Source: Tanypteryx hageni (taxonomy: Eukaryota; Arthropoda; Insecta; Odonata; Petaluridae). Taken from it: DNA of 64,000 nucleotides. The DNA lies in the NCBI GenBank assembly GCA_028673005.1, contig CM054116.1, positions 69,639,315-69,703,314 on the forward strand, read 5' to 3'. Of this stretch, positions 11,941 through 24,669 are shown in pieces; positions within the stretch are counted from its first letter, which is position 1; the number at the start of each line of letters is the position of its first letter. The notes below the pieces were generated by a model, which was not told the origin of the DNA, did not search any database, and saw nothing but the letters and a program-made list of their open reading frames with translations. A program made the translations under genes and the position numbers.

Positions 11941-12600
11941 GGGGGAGAGAGAGGGAGAGGGAGGGAGGAGGGAGAGGGGAGAGAGAGGGAGAGAGAGAGA
12001 GAGAGAGGGAGAGAGAGGGACAGAGAGGGACAGAGAGGGAGAGAGAGGGAGAGAGAGGGAGGGGGAGAGGGAGGGAGAGAGAGGGAGAGAGAGGGAGGGG
12101 GAGAGGGAGGGAGAGAGAGGGAGGAAGAGAGAGAGAGGGAGAGAGAGGGAGGGAGAGAGAGGGACAGAGAGAGAGAGGGAGAGAGAGAGAGGGAGAGAGA
12201 TAAGGAGAGAGAGATAGGGAGAGAGAGGGAGAGAGATAGGGAGAGAGAGATAGGGAGAGAGAGAGAGAGAGGGAGAGAGAGAGAGGGAGAGAGAGATAGG
12301 GAGAGAGAGAGATAGGGTGAGAGAGAGAGGGAGAGAGAGAGGGAGGGAGAGAGGGAGGGAGAGAGGGAGGGAGAGGGAGAGAGGGAGGGGAGAGGGAGAG
12401 AGAGAGGGGAGAGAGAGAGGGAGAGGGAGAGAGAGAGAGGGAGAGAGAGAGGGAGAGAGAGAGGGAGAGAGAGAGGGAGAGAGAGAGGGAGAGAGAGAGG
12501 GAGAGATAGAGGGAGAGATAGAGGGAGAGATAGAGGGAGAGAGAGAGAGAGGGAGAGAGAGGGGGAGAGAGAGGGGGAGAGAGAGGGGGAGAGAGAGAAG
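11941..12600 (+). repeat. GA-rich polypurine tract next to gap
   Basis: Almost pure G/A made of GAGAGAGGGAGAGA-type units, with scattered GATA and GACA variants. It abuts the assembly gap, so its real length is unknown. Open frames running through the N stretch are meaningless. Confidence 0.95.
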
Positions 12601-12612
12601 GATGGTGAGATG

Positions 12613-14695
12613 AGGCGTGCGTGCGAAAAAAACTACTCTTTAGAGAGAAAAAGGACTATTCGGTTCTTTTTTATAATTGGATGTGGGGATTAAAGGAAGG
12701 CGCCTAAGAAGTATTGAGAAATACTTCGGCGAGAGAATCGAAGCTTTTAAATTTAGTCGACGTTTGAGAATGGACTGACGGGAATAATGCCAGGGTTTGA
12801 GGGTAAAATATAAACAGAATTTTGAGATAACTTTGACAAATATTTCGAGTTTACTTTCATAAAATGTATGAACTCGGAAGTATGACACTTGTATAACAAT
12901 GGTATAGATTGAGTGGATACAAAATAATAAAAAACGAAAGCCGGACTGATTCAAATTTAACAATGTTAAAGAAAGAAAATTTTGAATTATGTATCTAGAA
13001 ATAAATTGATTACGAGAAACGCACCGATGAAAAAATTCCGTTGTCATAACCTGCAAAGCACTTTAATCTAAACACGGCAGTCTTATAAAACAAGGCGAGG
13101 TAAAAGTAACATCCACTAAAATTTTAAAAGGTCAACTAAATAAACAAAAATGAATATCTTAAGTACATACCAGCATTAGTAAAATAAAGGTAACGTTTCA
13201 ACCGAAAGATTGATGAGATCAAAATTGCACGTCTTACGCAAAATACGTATTGCCGAATTAAATAAGACGCGTCGTGCAGTTACAACATTCGATCGTTATT
13301 CTGAGCCAGTAAAAGTAATAAGAGAGAGAAGAACGTTCCGAAGGCACATATTGATAACGCCAGCGTAGATTCATCTATGGCCCCTCAATGCCATCACTCC
13401 GATCACAGCGAAGGGAGATTGAAAACCCATTAATAAAAGACGCTGAAACGCAGAGCGTATTACGCTGATTCTCGCTTACGTTTCGAAAATTCGAGTGGAT
13501 TCCGAGAAACTCTCGCCGAGTAGATCAAAAGGCGATTCGAATAGGATCGTAGGAATACGTGGATCTAGGCACGCGAGATTCCTATACAAAATCCCTAAAA
13601 ATTCCCAAAAAATGCATTTAAAACTCCCACTTCGCGTGAGCCCGGAATAGACACAATATTTATTAAAATCATTTTTATTAAATTTCCTAAAACATTTATC
13701 TTGGATATAGCCTCTCTTTCTGCCTCGGATTCAACTCTCATTCCAAGCTAGAAATAGCCCTTTGATGCGATCCTTCCTATTCCGTAAGAGAAAGGAAATA
13801 CGAGGGCAGGTGTATGTTTTGGTATTGGTGTTCATCGAGTTTTCGATAAAACGTACAGAGAGAGAGGGGGAGGGGTGGGGGGGGGATGCAGCCGAATGCA
13901 GGAAAGGATTCTTCTGAGATAAGTCAAGAGAGAGAACTGGCGGAGGCGTTCCACGAAGACAACAAGTCCAGATCTCCTAGTAGGCCATGCCTACCTCTCT
14001 CTCCGGTTGGTCGTTTAGATCCAGATGATATCAAAAGAACATCTGTCCAGATAATATCTGGCACGAAAGAGACTTCGAATGGCCATCCCTCGCCGTAACG
14101 GCAACTGCGACAGTGATGATGATACCGAAAAATTCCCCAGCTCGGTAGTTATTTTTACTGACATTGTTTTTCTCGCGGACGATTTTCTTTTCTTTTATTT
14201 TATTTTTCGCGAACCGAGACGAGAGGCTTGAGATTTCACGCTCCCCACCTTAGATGTACAATGAAGTTATACTAATCGCCGATGCGTAAAAATTCCCATT
14301 TGGAGGGCGATAAAAAAATTTTCGTCTTGTTCTGCAAGTCAAATATTAATTGGTTTTCGGTCAATAAATTTCGAAATTGCGAAGTTAATGCTAGCCTTGA
14401 TTATTATTCGTTATTAAAATAAATTATCCCCTCCCACTTTCGGGCGTAATGACCTATGAATAATCCATCGTCCCCCTCATTACCTTTTTTCGGGCGGGAA
14501 TACAAAGCTTTTATAATTGAGAGCACTTTCTGGGGGCTGAGCGTGGCAAGAAATAAAGTAGTGAAAAGTCGTCGGGACAAAGCGGCGGGTCGGGAAAGGC
14601 ACGTAAAAATGAAACTTTCTCGAGTCTAAACAAAGGGCGTAATTAAGAAGCCCTTCCTCATTTCCTTGACCAGTTATTTACCGAGGCACTATTCT
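12613..14695. other. Unique sequence with one G-run
   Basis: AT-rich unique sequence. A G-rich run lies at about 13866-13886, just after a GA run, and could form a quadruplex. No gene or transposon end was recognised. Confidence 0.5.
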
Positions 14696-14917
14696 CAGGG
14701 ACGAGCCAAAGTGCCGGTGAGCGGGGCGGCTGCCCGGGGCGACAAAATCTTGGTGGCGCTTTCCCACCGAACCTTGTAATTCCTACAAGTTTTTCCTAGA
14801 CAATGAGGGGCAATAAATAAATTGACATGCGCTGTAAAATATCTTGTTAAAGCTATTAGAAGTGAGCGCTGAAATTTATTCTCGCCCCGAGTGTCACAAT
14901 GCCTCGGTACGCTATTG
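14696..14917. mobile_element. Degenerate hAT-like MITE, same family as 61213-61468
   Basis: The left end begins CAGGGACGAGCC and continues into a GC-rich stretch with GAGCGGGGCGGCTGCCCGG. The right end GAGTGTCACAATGCCTCGG...CTATTG aligns with the right end of the element at 61213-61468 (GAGCGCAAAAATGTCTTG...CTTTG), so the two look like members of one family. CAG-type ends and small size fit non-autonomous hAT elements. The expected 8-bp target duplication is not clear here (about 4 of 8 flanking bases match), so the ends are approximate. No coding potential. Confidence 0.5.
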
Positions 14918-15275
14918 CCAATCCCACATGCTGCAGAAATTTAACCATAGGATAAATAATAGATCTTCTATCTATGCATGCACCAGGCGTGAAGGAGAGT
15001 CGATTATTTATCGCGGAATCTGTGATATACATTTTAATATCGATTGATATAAGATAGCAAAAATCGTCAATTATTAAAAAATTACCCTAGTTTATTCTTC
15101 CTTGATGAACGACCTAATACGTGCTATTTAACTCATCTCGCCAAAACTAACAATTAGATTAGGTCTCTTAAAAAATTAAAGGCGGAAAAAAGAAACACTT
15201 TTGCCGAATTACATGCAAATTGGAAATATAATTGCACGGCGGCTGAGCAGAGTTAATAGGGAATTCATTAATTTT
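14918..15275. other. Unique sequence, nothing recognised
   Basis: AT-rich unique sequence without recognised features. Confidence 0.5.
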
Positions 15276-15745
15276 GCATCCGCTTGTAACACCTCTCTCT
15301 CTCTCTCGACCCTTTTTAGTAATTGAAATGATAAAAGTATCGTCTCGAGCGGAAATGTGGGCTGTTCGGCCCGAAAAAAGCCCTCTCCTGGCACTTAATT
15401 CAATAAGCGAAGGCGCGGATGACCGACCGACTTCTAGCCGCGTCCTTCTTCCGAAGTCTATTCCTCTCTCTCTCTCTCTTTCTCCTCCTATCTCTTCGCC
15501 GCTACATGCCCACCTGTCGATAAAAACCCTTCTCCTCTTCCCTACACTTACTTCCCTTCCGACGCTCTCCTCCACCTCCTCCTCCACCTCCGCACCGCCT
15601 CGCCCCGCCCAGACAAGTGCAAATTGTTCCGCAACTTGCCCTCTCTCGTTCCCCTTTCACTGTCACAACCGTTACGCCTTCTTGGCTCTCTCGATCCATC
15701 CGCTCTCTATCTCTCTCTCCCTCCCTTCCGCGCCATGGCAACAAG
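15276..15745. repeat. CT-rich tract
   Basis: Plus strand rich in C and T with dinucleotide CT runs at about 15294-15308, 15463-15485 and 15704-15722. Overlapping frames of 100-180 codons on both strands are compositional. Confidence 0.75.
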
Positions 15746-16900
15746 CATGGCGTTTCGCGATCTTCCGTTCTCCAAAATCCTCCCTCCCCCGCCGACATTT
15801 AATGAGCTGACGCCCAAAAGGATTCGGAATCCGACGAATGATCCCACTCTTTGCCTTATGTTAATGAGCAACGAGTCGCCATTTCCGCTAACCGCGAATA
15901 AAAGCCAAGGCCTTGCAAATAAGGCGACAAAATGAAAATGGAATGGCGTCGAAGATGGAGATTTCTGGCTGATAATTAGCCAAATGTTTGCGCCGACCTC
16001 CGAATGTCTACGAGGAATTTTAATTTTAAGGAATGAGACAAACTGATTAGCAGCCATTTCTTCTAAAAACATAATTCCTAGACCACAAATTACGGCCTGC
16101 GGGCCATATCCGCCCTTATCAATTCTTAAAGACATGCATATTGGTATATTTTCCATTAGATACCATTCGTGAAATCTAAACGATATTTGTCGGGCAGCTG
16201 AATATACGTTGAATATAGGCATGTGACGCGTCATATAATATAAAAATCTCAAAATTAGCCCTTTGAAATTTACACAGGTCGCATGTGGCTCGCACAGTGG
16301 TACATTAAGTCTAATGTGGCCCTTTTAGTAAAACGTTAGATTTATGGTTACAGATAATATTAACTACACATAAATTAAGAGCCAACAGAAAGGTATTTAA
16401 GAAGATTATTATGCCCATAAAATGTAGGGAAATACCACCTTTCGGATAACAAAAGCAAAATTTAGGCACAAAACAAACTGGCTGTTTGACGGACGTTTAA
16501 TCATATCAGCAACGAAACATATATAATGTCGTAATTCAGAATCCACAACTCCAAGACAACGGCATTATTGCGCGTAAAAGAAAACCAATGAAGGAGACAA
16601 TATATTTTTACCGATACCGAAAAAGTGAAACAGCCGAAATAGTCGACATTTTCCTGCGTCCCTCTTTCTCTCCACAGAAGACAATTAGAAAATTTCCAAA
16701 TTTACGACCCAAATGTTTCGTCTAAGCAGTTTGTTCATCTGTTTACTGGTGTTCTTTTCACCTTTTTTTTACTGTCCGCTGATCACATTCTAACACACAC
16801 ACGCGCATAACAGACACCCCTTTCTTCCTCTCCCACCTCAAGAAAAAATGCGTATAACAGCGCTGCCAAAGACTTAAATAGAAAGAAACCACCCACACCC
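15746..16900. other. Unique sequence with possible hAT remnant
   Basis: Mostly unique. Between about 16080 and 16320 there are phrases such as GGCCTGCGGGCCATATCCGC and GCATGTGGCTCGCACAGTGG that resemble internal parts of Charlie-like hAT MITEs, but no matching ends or target duplication could be placed. Confidence 0.4.
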
Positions 16901-17102
16901 TCATACTCCTCGTTACTTCTCCTCGCAGTCCAACGCAGCATATACACATGCACCCCACCCACTCACGGGGCGCGTCCTCCACCTCCTCACCCTCCATCAC
17001 AAACACACACGCACGCACACAGTACCTATTCCAACCCTCCCACCTCTATCCGTCCCTCCTCCCACAGTCTCTTCTCCTGTCTCCCTTTTTCCTAATTAAC
17101 CC

Positions 17103-17252
17103 CGGAAAAGGTGAGGGACACGGGGAGGTTTTCAAGGGAGTGAGGGGAAGGAGAGAGGAGAAGGGTGGGAGTGAGGTGGAGAGGGAGGGAGGGTGGGAGG
17201 GAGGAGAGGAGGGAAGAAAGCACGGAGGGGAGGAATAGGAGGAGAGGGGGTT
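17103..17252 (+). repeat. Short purine-rich block
   Basis: About 150 bases of G/A-rich sequence on the plus strand. It is followed after roughly 50 bases by a kilobase of pyrimidine-rich sequence, giving a purine-then-pyrimidine arrangement that could pair in single-stranded form. Confidence 0.7.
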
Positions 17253-17305
17253 TGAGACAGACCAGTTTCCACGACAACCAGCCCGGAACGGCCACTTTCA
17301 AGCCT

Positions 17306-18335
17306 GTTTTTCATTTGTTCTTCCTTTTTCGCTTATTCTTTCTCTTTCTCCCTCTCTCCCTTTTCCCTCTATCTCCGCAATCCAGTTTTCCTTCGGCTTC
17401 CCTTTCCTTCTCTTTTCTCATTCTCTTTCGGCCTGCACTTCGCGCTCGCAAAGCAACTTCCCCTGCGGCGGGCGAATCGTCACCATGGCCGTCAGTACGA
17501 CGCACTCTCTCCCCCACCTCTTTCCTTCCTTCATTACTGCCCTCCCTATATCTCTTTCACTCGTCTCTTCTCTTCCCTCGTCTCTTCTCTTCCCTCGTCT
17601 CTTCTCTTCCCTCTCTCCTATTCCTCCCCCGCAGCGACACCCAATCCTCTTGCCTCTTACCCACCCTGGGAACCTCCCTACCTACCTCTCTCTCTCTCTC
17701 TCTTCATCTTTTTCTTTTTTTAAACCCTTCGTTACCTCACTAACACCCCCTTTTATGTCCGTTCTCCTTAAGCTTTTAATGCGCCGGACTGATTCTCTCT
17801 CTCTTTCTGAAGGGGAAGCAAGGGAGTGTGGGTGGAGGAGAGAGGGGAAGGAGGGCTAAGGGGTTTTTTTGGGAGCGGTAGGAGAGAGGGTCTCGGCATA
17901 CATACACCTCTCGCTGTCCAACCCTCTCACTTTGTCTGGTCATTTCTATTTCTCTCATATCTTCCTCTCTCTCTTTCCTCTTCATTTTTCTTCCTCACTA
18001 CTTTCTTCATCTCCTTTCTGTCTATTTCTCTCTTTTATTATATTCCTCCTGGACTCCATCTACGTTTCTTACTTTACATTCTCCGCCTGTGCCTTTGCCC
18101 ATGTCCCACCTACCCTCCTCCTTTATCCTTTTCTATTTACCTTTCTTCACTCTCTCTCTCTCTTCCCTCTTTCTCCCTCCCTCTATCTAACTCCATCCAT
18201 CTCATTTCTCTTATCTTGCCTATATATCCTCCCTTCTCTTTCTCTCTCCCACACTCGTCCTCTCTCTAGCTCTACCTCTCTTTTCCTACCTCCCTCCCTC
18301 TCTTTCCATCTTCTTCTCTCTCTGGATTCTCTTTC
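17306..18335. repeat. 1-kb pyrimidine-rich tract
   Basis: Long C/T-rich plus strand with several CT dinucleotide runs (17686-17704 and 18149-18162 among others), interrupted by a purine patch at about 17810-17890. Open frames of up to 192 codons are Ser/Leu/Phe/Pro-rich and are not credible genes. Confidence 0.8.
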
Positions 18336-18754
18336 AAAAATTGCCGCAAGCACGCACCGGCAACACCGGTCGCCAAATTAGGGAGCTTTCCCGCCGAAGA
18401 CGGACGATTTGAAATCCGAGATGTCAGTTGCACATCCTTCCTTATTCCCATCCTCCCATTCCTACCCTCACCTTCGCTCGGGAAAAGTCTTCTTGTGGGC
18501 CTGATTAGGTCGAAGGGGATTTGGTATGCGGTTCGAACAGTTAAAGATCTTCGGAGCGTCTCATGAGGGGAGTTGGAATGGAAGGCTTTCTCCCTATTAA
18601 GTCAGATGAGAAATCGCTTTTTAAAAAAGTAACCCGTGTTGGATCGCCGAATTACAAACTAAAGTATCCCCGGAAATGCTTTTTTTTATCGATCGGCGAT
18701 TAGTTCACAATAAGGCCAAAAATGTTTTTGATATCAGCAAAACACAGAAAAATT
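18336..18754. other. Unique sequence, nothing recognised
   Basis: Mixed-composition sequence between the pyrimidine tract and a hairpin. No feature recognised. Confidence 0.5.
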
Positions 18755-18763
18755 ACAATGTTA

Positions 18764-18861
18764 AAAATCCACTTTAGTTGACAAATTCAGGACTTGGGTT
18801 TAACCTTACATCACGCTTAAGGCAAAACCTGGGCCGTGAATTTCTGACAAAGTGGATTTAA
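18764..18861. repeat. Imperfect inverted repeat (hairpin)
   Basis: Two arms of about 37 bases are separated by about 24 bases. The left arm starts AAATCCACTTTAGTTGAC and the right arm ends GACAAAGTGGATTT, its reverse complement with a few mismatches and indels. The inner part also pairs (GGACTTGGGTTT with AAACCTGGGCC). It could be a small foldback element; no target duplication was established. Confidence 0.65.
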
Positions 18862-18869
18862 AAAGTTAT

Positions 18870-21800
18870 TTTTGTTTTTTTTTCGCCATGTATTAATCCA
18901 TCAGAGTGACACCACAAACTGTGAATCATATTTATAGTAATACATTTATTAATAAATAACGCGAAAAATGCTTTAACACTAGGGCGAGTCATCTATGAAA
19001 ACTAATTGGGCAACTTTTTTAAAGTAAAAATAACTGCATGGCGCCGCATGCGCAACAAAAATCATAATCCGATTTTTTTCTAATTTGTGCAGGTCCTGGA
19101 TTTGGGTAAGCGTACATGAATATTGACAACTCATAATGCAACACAATAAAATCAATGAAAGTTATAACACGTAAGTTTGCTCACACATTTCGCCGACGGC
19201 AACCTTCTCGAATGCAGAATCAAACGAATTGGATGGAAGCGCAGCCGAGGTTTTTTTTACCGTAAATCGACCAAACTACTTGTTGGCAACTTGTTCTTAT
19301 TTTCTCCGTCACTTCTCTCCTTCCTCCTCTCCAATGCTACACAGGAGACATGCCCTGATTGTCCAACATCAATGGCGTGCAAAAAAACAAATAAAATAAA
19401 CCGGCGAGAGAGAGACTTTACGACCCGAAACATAATTCGTTAAGAAAATCCTCCCTTTCCATTGATGCGGATCGGGATGGCGCGCAAAAAAAGGGGTCTC
19501 CGTCAGTGTTTCCTCGCGTAAATGCGCGGTCGCTGAACGTGATTGGGTCGGTTGCGTGCGACGGCACGGGTCATCGGGTGCGCCGTTCCGCGGCGAATCG
19601 AAAGGGGACGCTAAATGTCTTGTAAAGTAAACCCGTTCAAAAGGACGGACGACGCCTCGCTCGCCGGGCACGCACGCAGGTGGACGCGCGAGAAGACACA
19701 CGCGAGAGCGGTTTGAGGACACTGAATAGTTTCGAGTCGAAATCCTGGCGAAAAAGAGTAGAAGATTGAAGGATGAGACGAAACTTTCGAGATATTTATT
19801 ATATTCGTCAACATGCGGAGGAAAATTGTTATTTAAATAAAGGTGGATATTGAGTAAAACAAATACTAAAAGAAAACACTTCGAATTCGAATCGCGACGA
19901 AGTAGGCCACGAAAAATTGAAGCCTCCGCCAAAGATCAGGAGTTTTTGCAAAGTCAACAGATTCGAGGTAGAATAACAATTTCTATGCCTCGTCACTATA
20001 CCGAAAATATTTTTGCATACAATTTTTCGAATAAAATTGTCGCAGATCGAATCCCCTCTGCTGATAAATATTTTTATGCACCTACATGTTCCAAAGGATG
20101 TCAAATGTCTACTTCGGTGAAATGCATCTTCGGGTATAAAGGTGTACTGGTACATACCTGCAAAGAAAAGAAGGAAAACATTAATACGAGGTACAACCTT
20201 CAAATTGTATTTACTTTATAATTCTGCACGCATTGTATGTCAGAAATGAATGAAGGATGTCAAACGACAGTAATTAAAAGATGCTATATCATCGGAAAAG
20301 TGTATATTTTATTGTACTTTCAATAATGATTCTCCTATTAATAAACTTACACCTACTATGATTGTCTAATATACATTATTTTAACCTTTATATTGTATCT
20401 AATATTCATATATTGAGAATATTGTAGTAAAATATTGATTTTCAGATAATAGGACAAATAAATCATTTAAACAGAAAAATAAATAATTATCTCTTATTCT
20501 ACATCAATTTCTTAAAATGTAGACTAAAATATTTTATATTCGTATTCACTGACATCAAAAGGAGTAAAGTCACTCCTGCAGTCAAATCCGTGCTGTTATA
20601 GATATAAATCCTTGAGATCGGATATTCATTTTAACACCCACATGTTCAGGTCCAGATCTCGTTTCTTGATTTTTAACTGTTTCTTGAGTGCAAACGAAAA
20701 AATCCTGTACTGATTCAGAGATTAATAAAAAGGGAAAGGAAACTTCTGCATTCGAAACCTTCCCCTTATTATGGGCAGTGACCAGTTTAAAACCTACAAG
20801 CGGACGAGCCCAATACCTGTCAAAAGATTCATCGAAATCGAACTTCCCGTTCTTGGGCGATTCGCATTCATTCCTAAAATAATACATCAAGAGTTACAAA
20901 ATCAGGTTAGCTTTTATTATAATGGTGATGTATACAATAAATGTGAGTTTAGGTACTTATATATTTCACGACGTTTAGCTACGGCATAAACTGACAGGTT
21001 TCCCCTTCCACCTAGCAGAAAAAAGATAACATTTGAAATGCATGAGTTTTCCGTACAAATAAGCCACAAAACTCCTTAACATAAGCTGCGCCGAACATTT
21101 TTTTTAATCGTGAAAGAAAATAACGCTGCCGCCTGCCTCCATTTCCTAACAAATGGTATCTGGAAGATCTGATGCGAAAACCCGTTGATTGTGGAAGGAC
21201 AGTGGACGCAGGCAAAGGAATGGGAAAAGGAGTGAGCGAAGAATAAAGCGGGAGAAAAACACAAGTGCTCTCGCATCGAGAAAGGAAAATGGACTACCCT
21301 GTAAACATCATGAATTTTGAAGCAGTGGAGACGGACCAATATCCGCGTCACAATAAAAACGAGAGGAGGAAACATCTAGAAGGAAATGGAATATTTTGAC
21401 GCAATGCCTCTCGAATTCCCATTCCTACCGACTTGCGGGGAAAGGGCGTATGAAGAGCGAGATGGAGAGAGAGAAAGACTTTTATATACACGCTCTATCC
21501 ATAGAACAGATGCCCCGAACACGTACGCGAGGTATGTGACGTCAGAGGGTCGAAAACCTCGAGAAAATTTCTCCCGGAACCTTTCTCGAAAAATTACGCT
21601 TTTCCCTCGGAGGAAAAAAATTGGAAAGACGCGTTCGCGGGTTCAAGTTCTCCGCGGACGCGCAGATTATTATTATTTTTTGCAACTTTCCGCGGACGTC
21701 CAATGTTAAATTTCCGCTCATCCGGAATGCAACGAGTTTTAAAAAAACGCCTTACCGAAGTGAGAAACGTGTCGAAGAAATATAAAAGAGGGACGAACCA

Positions 21801-23380
21801 ACCGACGAACGAACGCAAGGATGCAAAACAGGAAAGCGCTCGCAAGAAAGGGACACGAGAATGGACGACCGTGAAACAGGAAACCATCAAATTAAAAACT
21901 CCAATGTCGCCTGCGATAGAATTCAGGGAAGAAAGAGAGAGAATCAGAAACGAGGGAGAGAAAGAGATTTCGTTGCGGAAAGCAAAAGTAAATCAGGAAG
22001 AGACCACCACGTCGATGCAATTTCCCCTCGATAAAAATGTATTCGAACGCGGATAAATACGCGTACGAAACGGCTCCGAGTTCAAACAGACACAAATCAA
22101 ACTGGCGGGTTAAAAAAAAAACATTAACGCCTTCCTTTTTCGTTGTTGCAAGGCGAGAGGTGTCTACGAAACGGCTTCGCTCGGGGCCTTCGATGCGTAC
22201 ACTGTTGCTCCCCCTATTATGCATCGGGTATGAAGAGGCACATATATCGGAAATATAACGAGATTGCAAGTTTCCCTACTTGGTCGCCGGCTGAGGAGCT
22301 AACGCGAGAATAGGAAGGGGCGCGCCGAGATAAGAAATTGCCTCGTCCCATTCTCACAATGCGAGCAACGCTTCCCAGAAAAAGCGACGCCGCGAAGTTT
22401 ACGACCCCTGAAGGGGAGAGAAGGAGAGAAAGGCAAGAAAACGGAAGGTCTCATATATTACGACCGATAGGTGAGGGGGGGAAAAACTAATAAAGTAAGA
22501 TAGGAGAGCCTACGCGAAGAGAAAGTTATCCTAAAACGCTAAAAATTCCGCCATTAGTGGTTAAGCGCGTATAATACATTTGTTTTTGCTCCCTTCGGGC
22601 CAATTACGACTGGAAGGAAGGAAAATACAACTCGTTAAGCGCGCGAGCCGTATTTTATTTTTTCGATGAAGTGTCGGAAATGGTCTTTCCTCACTAAAAA
22701 CTGATCTGCAGACGCTTTTTTAAAAAAGAGGATTTGCTCGCCTGCACACGAAGGAGGGAACTCTTTCAAACGATTTTCCTCAAGGAGACGACCAACTTCG
22801 TATACTAGAATCCGCTGCTCGAATCTAACGTAAGGCAAAATTCGTCGAAAAGGCAGACCTAACGTCACCAACGTTGGAAAGAAGCTAAAGATATATAATG
22901 GGTATATCATCACCCAATTGTGGTTAAAATAATGCCTGCTACCGGAATATTAAAAGGGAAAAGGAAAACAAAACACGCTCAAGTCGTCACAAACCCTTCG
23001 CGGAAATGTCGTTCGTGGATGTTTTACCGCGCCAGATAATTTATCGCTCTTTCGTTTCAAAACAAGAAAAAAACTCGCTGTATTCTTCCATTATAATACG
23101 TCACTATCTCCATGAAAACCATAACAAAGACTGACTCCGTTGATCAAACGGGTTCCATCAATCAACTATTTCTTTATTTTGAAAGTTGAACCGATAAAAC
23201 CAGCGCATGCGCGAGTGGGACACCATTCGAACGCTCGAAAAACAACCATCGCATTTACGTTTTTGGAGGTTTCACCAGGTCGTCTCCTCGGATTTGGATA
23301 CGCTCAGCTCTCAACTTTAAAGCAACGACCGTATCCAGTGCGCGAGTTTAATTACAATGACCGCAGCAGCGGAGAGCAAG
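18870..23380. other. Unique sequence, nothing recognised
   Basis: About 4.5 kb with no recognised gene or transposon. The longest open frames (187 codons minus at 19369-19932; 123 codons plus at 19850-20221) overlap on opposite strands, show no known motif and may be chance. The stretch 20220-20560 is very AT-rich. Confidence 0.45.
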
Positions 23381-23384
23381 AGGC

Positions 23385-23530
23385 CTTCGAAGGGTCGCGG
23401 TGGTGTAAGGCGAGGAGGTGTGGTCGGGAATTCCGGCTTTCCGCTAAGGCATCGTGGATTCGAATCTCGGCTAGTTTCGGCCAAATTTGGCCTACCTCGA
23501 CCCCAATTGCGTGCCGCGAGGAAGGTTGTA
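23385..23530 (+). repeat. tRNA-derived SINE-like fragment
   Basis: A possible RNA polymerase III A box (TGGTGTAAGGCG near 23400) is followed about 55 bases later by a good B box (GGATTCGAATCTC near 23455). No cloverleaf can be folded: the T stem does not pair. It is therefore more likely a SINE or tRNA pseudogene than a tRNA. The poly-A or simple-repeat tail expected of a SINE was not identified. Confidence 0.5.
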
Positions 23531-23803
23531 CTCGGGTACCTAGAGGGTGAAGTAAAAAACAAATTGTTGGAAAAACTGGTAAAGGCTTCCCGATTCTCTC
23601 CGCCCTGCGATGCTGCTGGTGTAAATATTTCGGTAGATTTACGTTTTCCGCGCAGACATCCGTCAAGGGCTCGTGACAGAAGGCGGTACAATTACGACCC
23701 TGTGTAACCCGGTGGAATAATTCCATGTAATTAGGGATCACGATACTATGCATTCCTCCAAGAGTGGTGCGTGGCAGGAAACAATAATCAGACACCTACT
23801 GTA

Positions 23804-23825
23804 ATCGCGAGTCGTTACTCGTGAT
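23804..23825. repeat. Short hairpin
   Basis: Nine bases ATCGCGAGT pair with ACTCGTGAT (8 of 9) across a 4-base loop. It lies between two SINE-like fragments. Function unknown. Confidence 0.5.
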
Positions 23826-23859
23826 CGAGTTTCTATGGTAACTTTTTTTAAAGATTGCC

Positions 23860-23960
23860 TTGATAGAGGACTAGCTTCCATGTTAGGTTCGCTAGTTCGA
23901 ATCCTGCTGAGGACATGTGTTCGTATTTGTTATCGTTGTCGCGTTCATTATAAAAGTGCT
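23860..23960 (+). repeat. Second tRNA-like SINE fragment
   Basis: Contains TAGAGGACTAGCTTCCATG followed by GTTCGCTAGTTCGAATCCTGC, resembling the anticodon-arm to T-arm part of a tRNA with a B box at about 23900-23912. The T stem pairs poorly, and AT-rich sequence follows. A tRNA-derived SINE remnant is the simplest reading. Confidence 0.45.
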
Positions 23961-23969
23961 GTTCATGAG

Positions 23970-24660
23970 AAAGTTAAAAATAAATTAATATTATTAACCA
24001 ATAACTAATATTGTTTCTGCTGCTTGATGCTCCAATAAGCGTAAACATCACCCAAATGAAATAATCCATTATTGACCAAGACAAAAGTGTGGACCTTAAC
24101 TGTTTACTTCTCGATGTATTTGGATAAGAATCGTTAGGCACAAACGAATAACATAAAATTTATTCGCCCAAAAACTTGTCACGGATCTTTCAAATCAAAC
24201 CGTGTTCAGATTTTACTAAGTTTACAATGGAGTTAATAAAGTAGAATGATTTCTCTTTGCCCCTCAGTTAAGGAAATAAATACTAGAGCCGTTTCGGGTG
24301 GAAAAATTATCTTTGTCCACAATACAATTCTCCTTAGCTCACAACGACGATATGGAGCCGAAGATAAGCGGCCGTAAGAGAAGTATCCTAATTTTAGGAC
24401 CTAGTGAGGACGTTAGTGAAAGAAATTTGGCACCAGGAAGTGCGTTTCGCCGTGAAAAACAACGGTCAAATTTTGCGAGAACGGCGGCAGACTTCCTCCA
24501 CGAAAATAAATAATTACAGAGATGGAAATCTCGACAAGTCAAACTCTGTCTTTCCTTTTAACGAAGGTGTTTCACTCTAGATCTAGACTATACATCGTAA
24601 AAGTGGGGAATTCCAAACTAAGTTTACGAAATTAAATCAGAAAAAAAAACATTTAGAACG
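23970..24660. other. Unique sequence, nothing recognised
   Basis: AT-rich sequence with no recognised feature. Confidence 0.5.
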
Positions 24661-24669
24661 CGTTAACGA

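Noticed and set aside
11364..12203. 279-codon open frame
   Set aside because: Runs through 500 N and a GA repeat.
19850..20221. 123-codon plus-strand frame as a possible gene
   Set aside because: More protein-like in composition than most frames here but no motif, no splice context and a longer overlapping frame on the opposite strand; left uncalled.
23457..23912. Two tRNA genes
   Set aside because: B boxes are good but T stems do not pair and no acceptor stem is found; SINE-like origin fits better.
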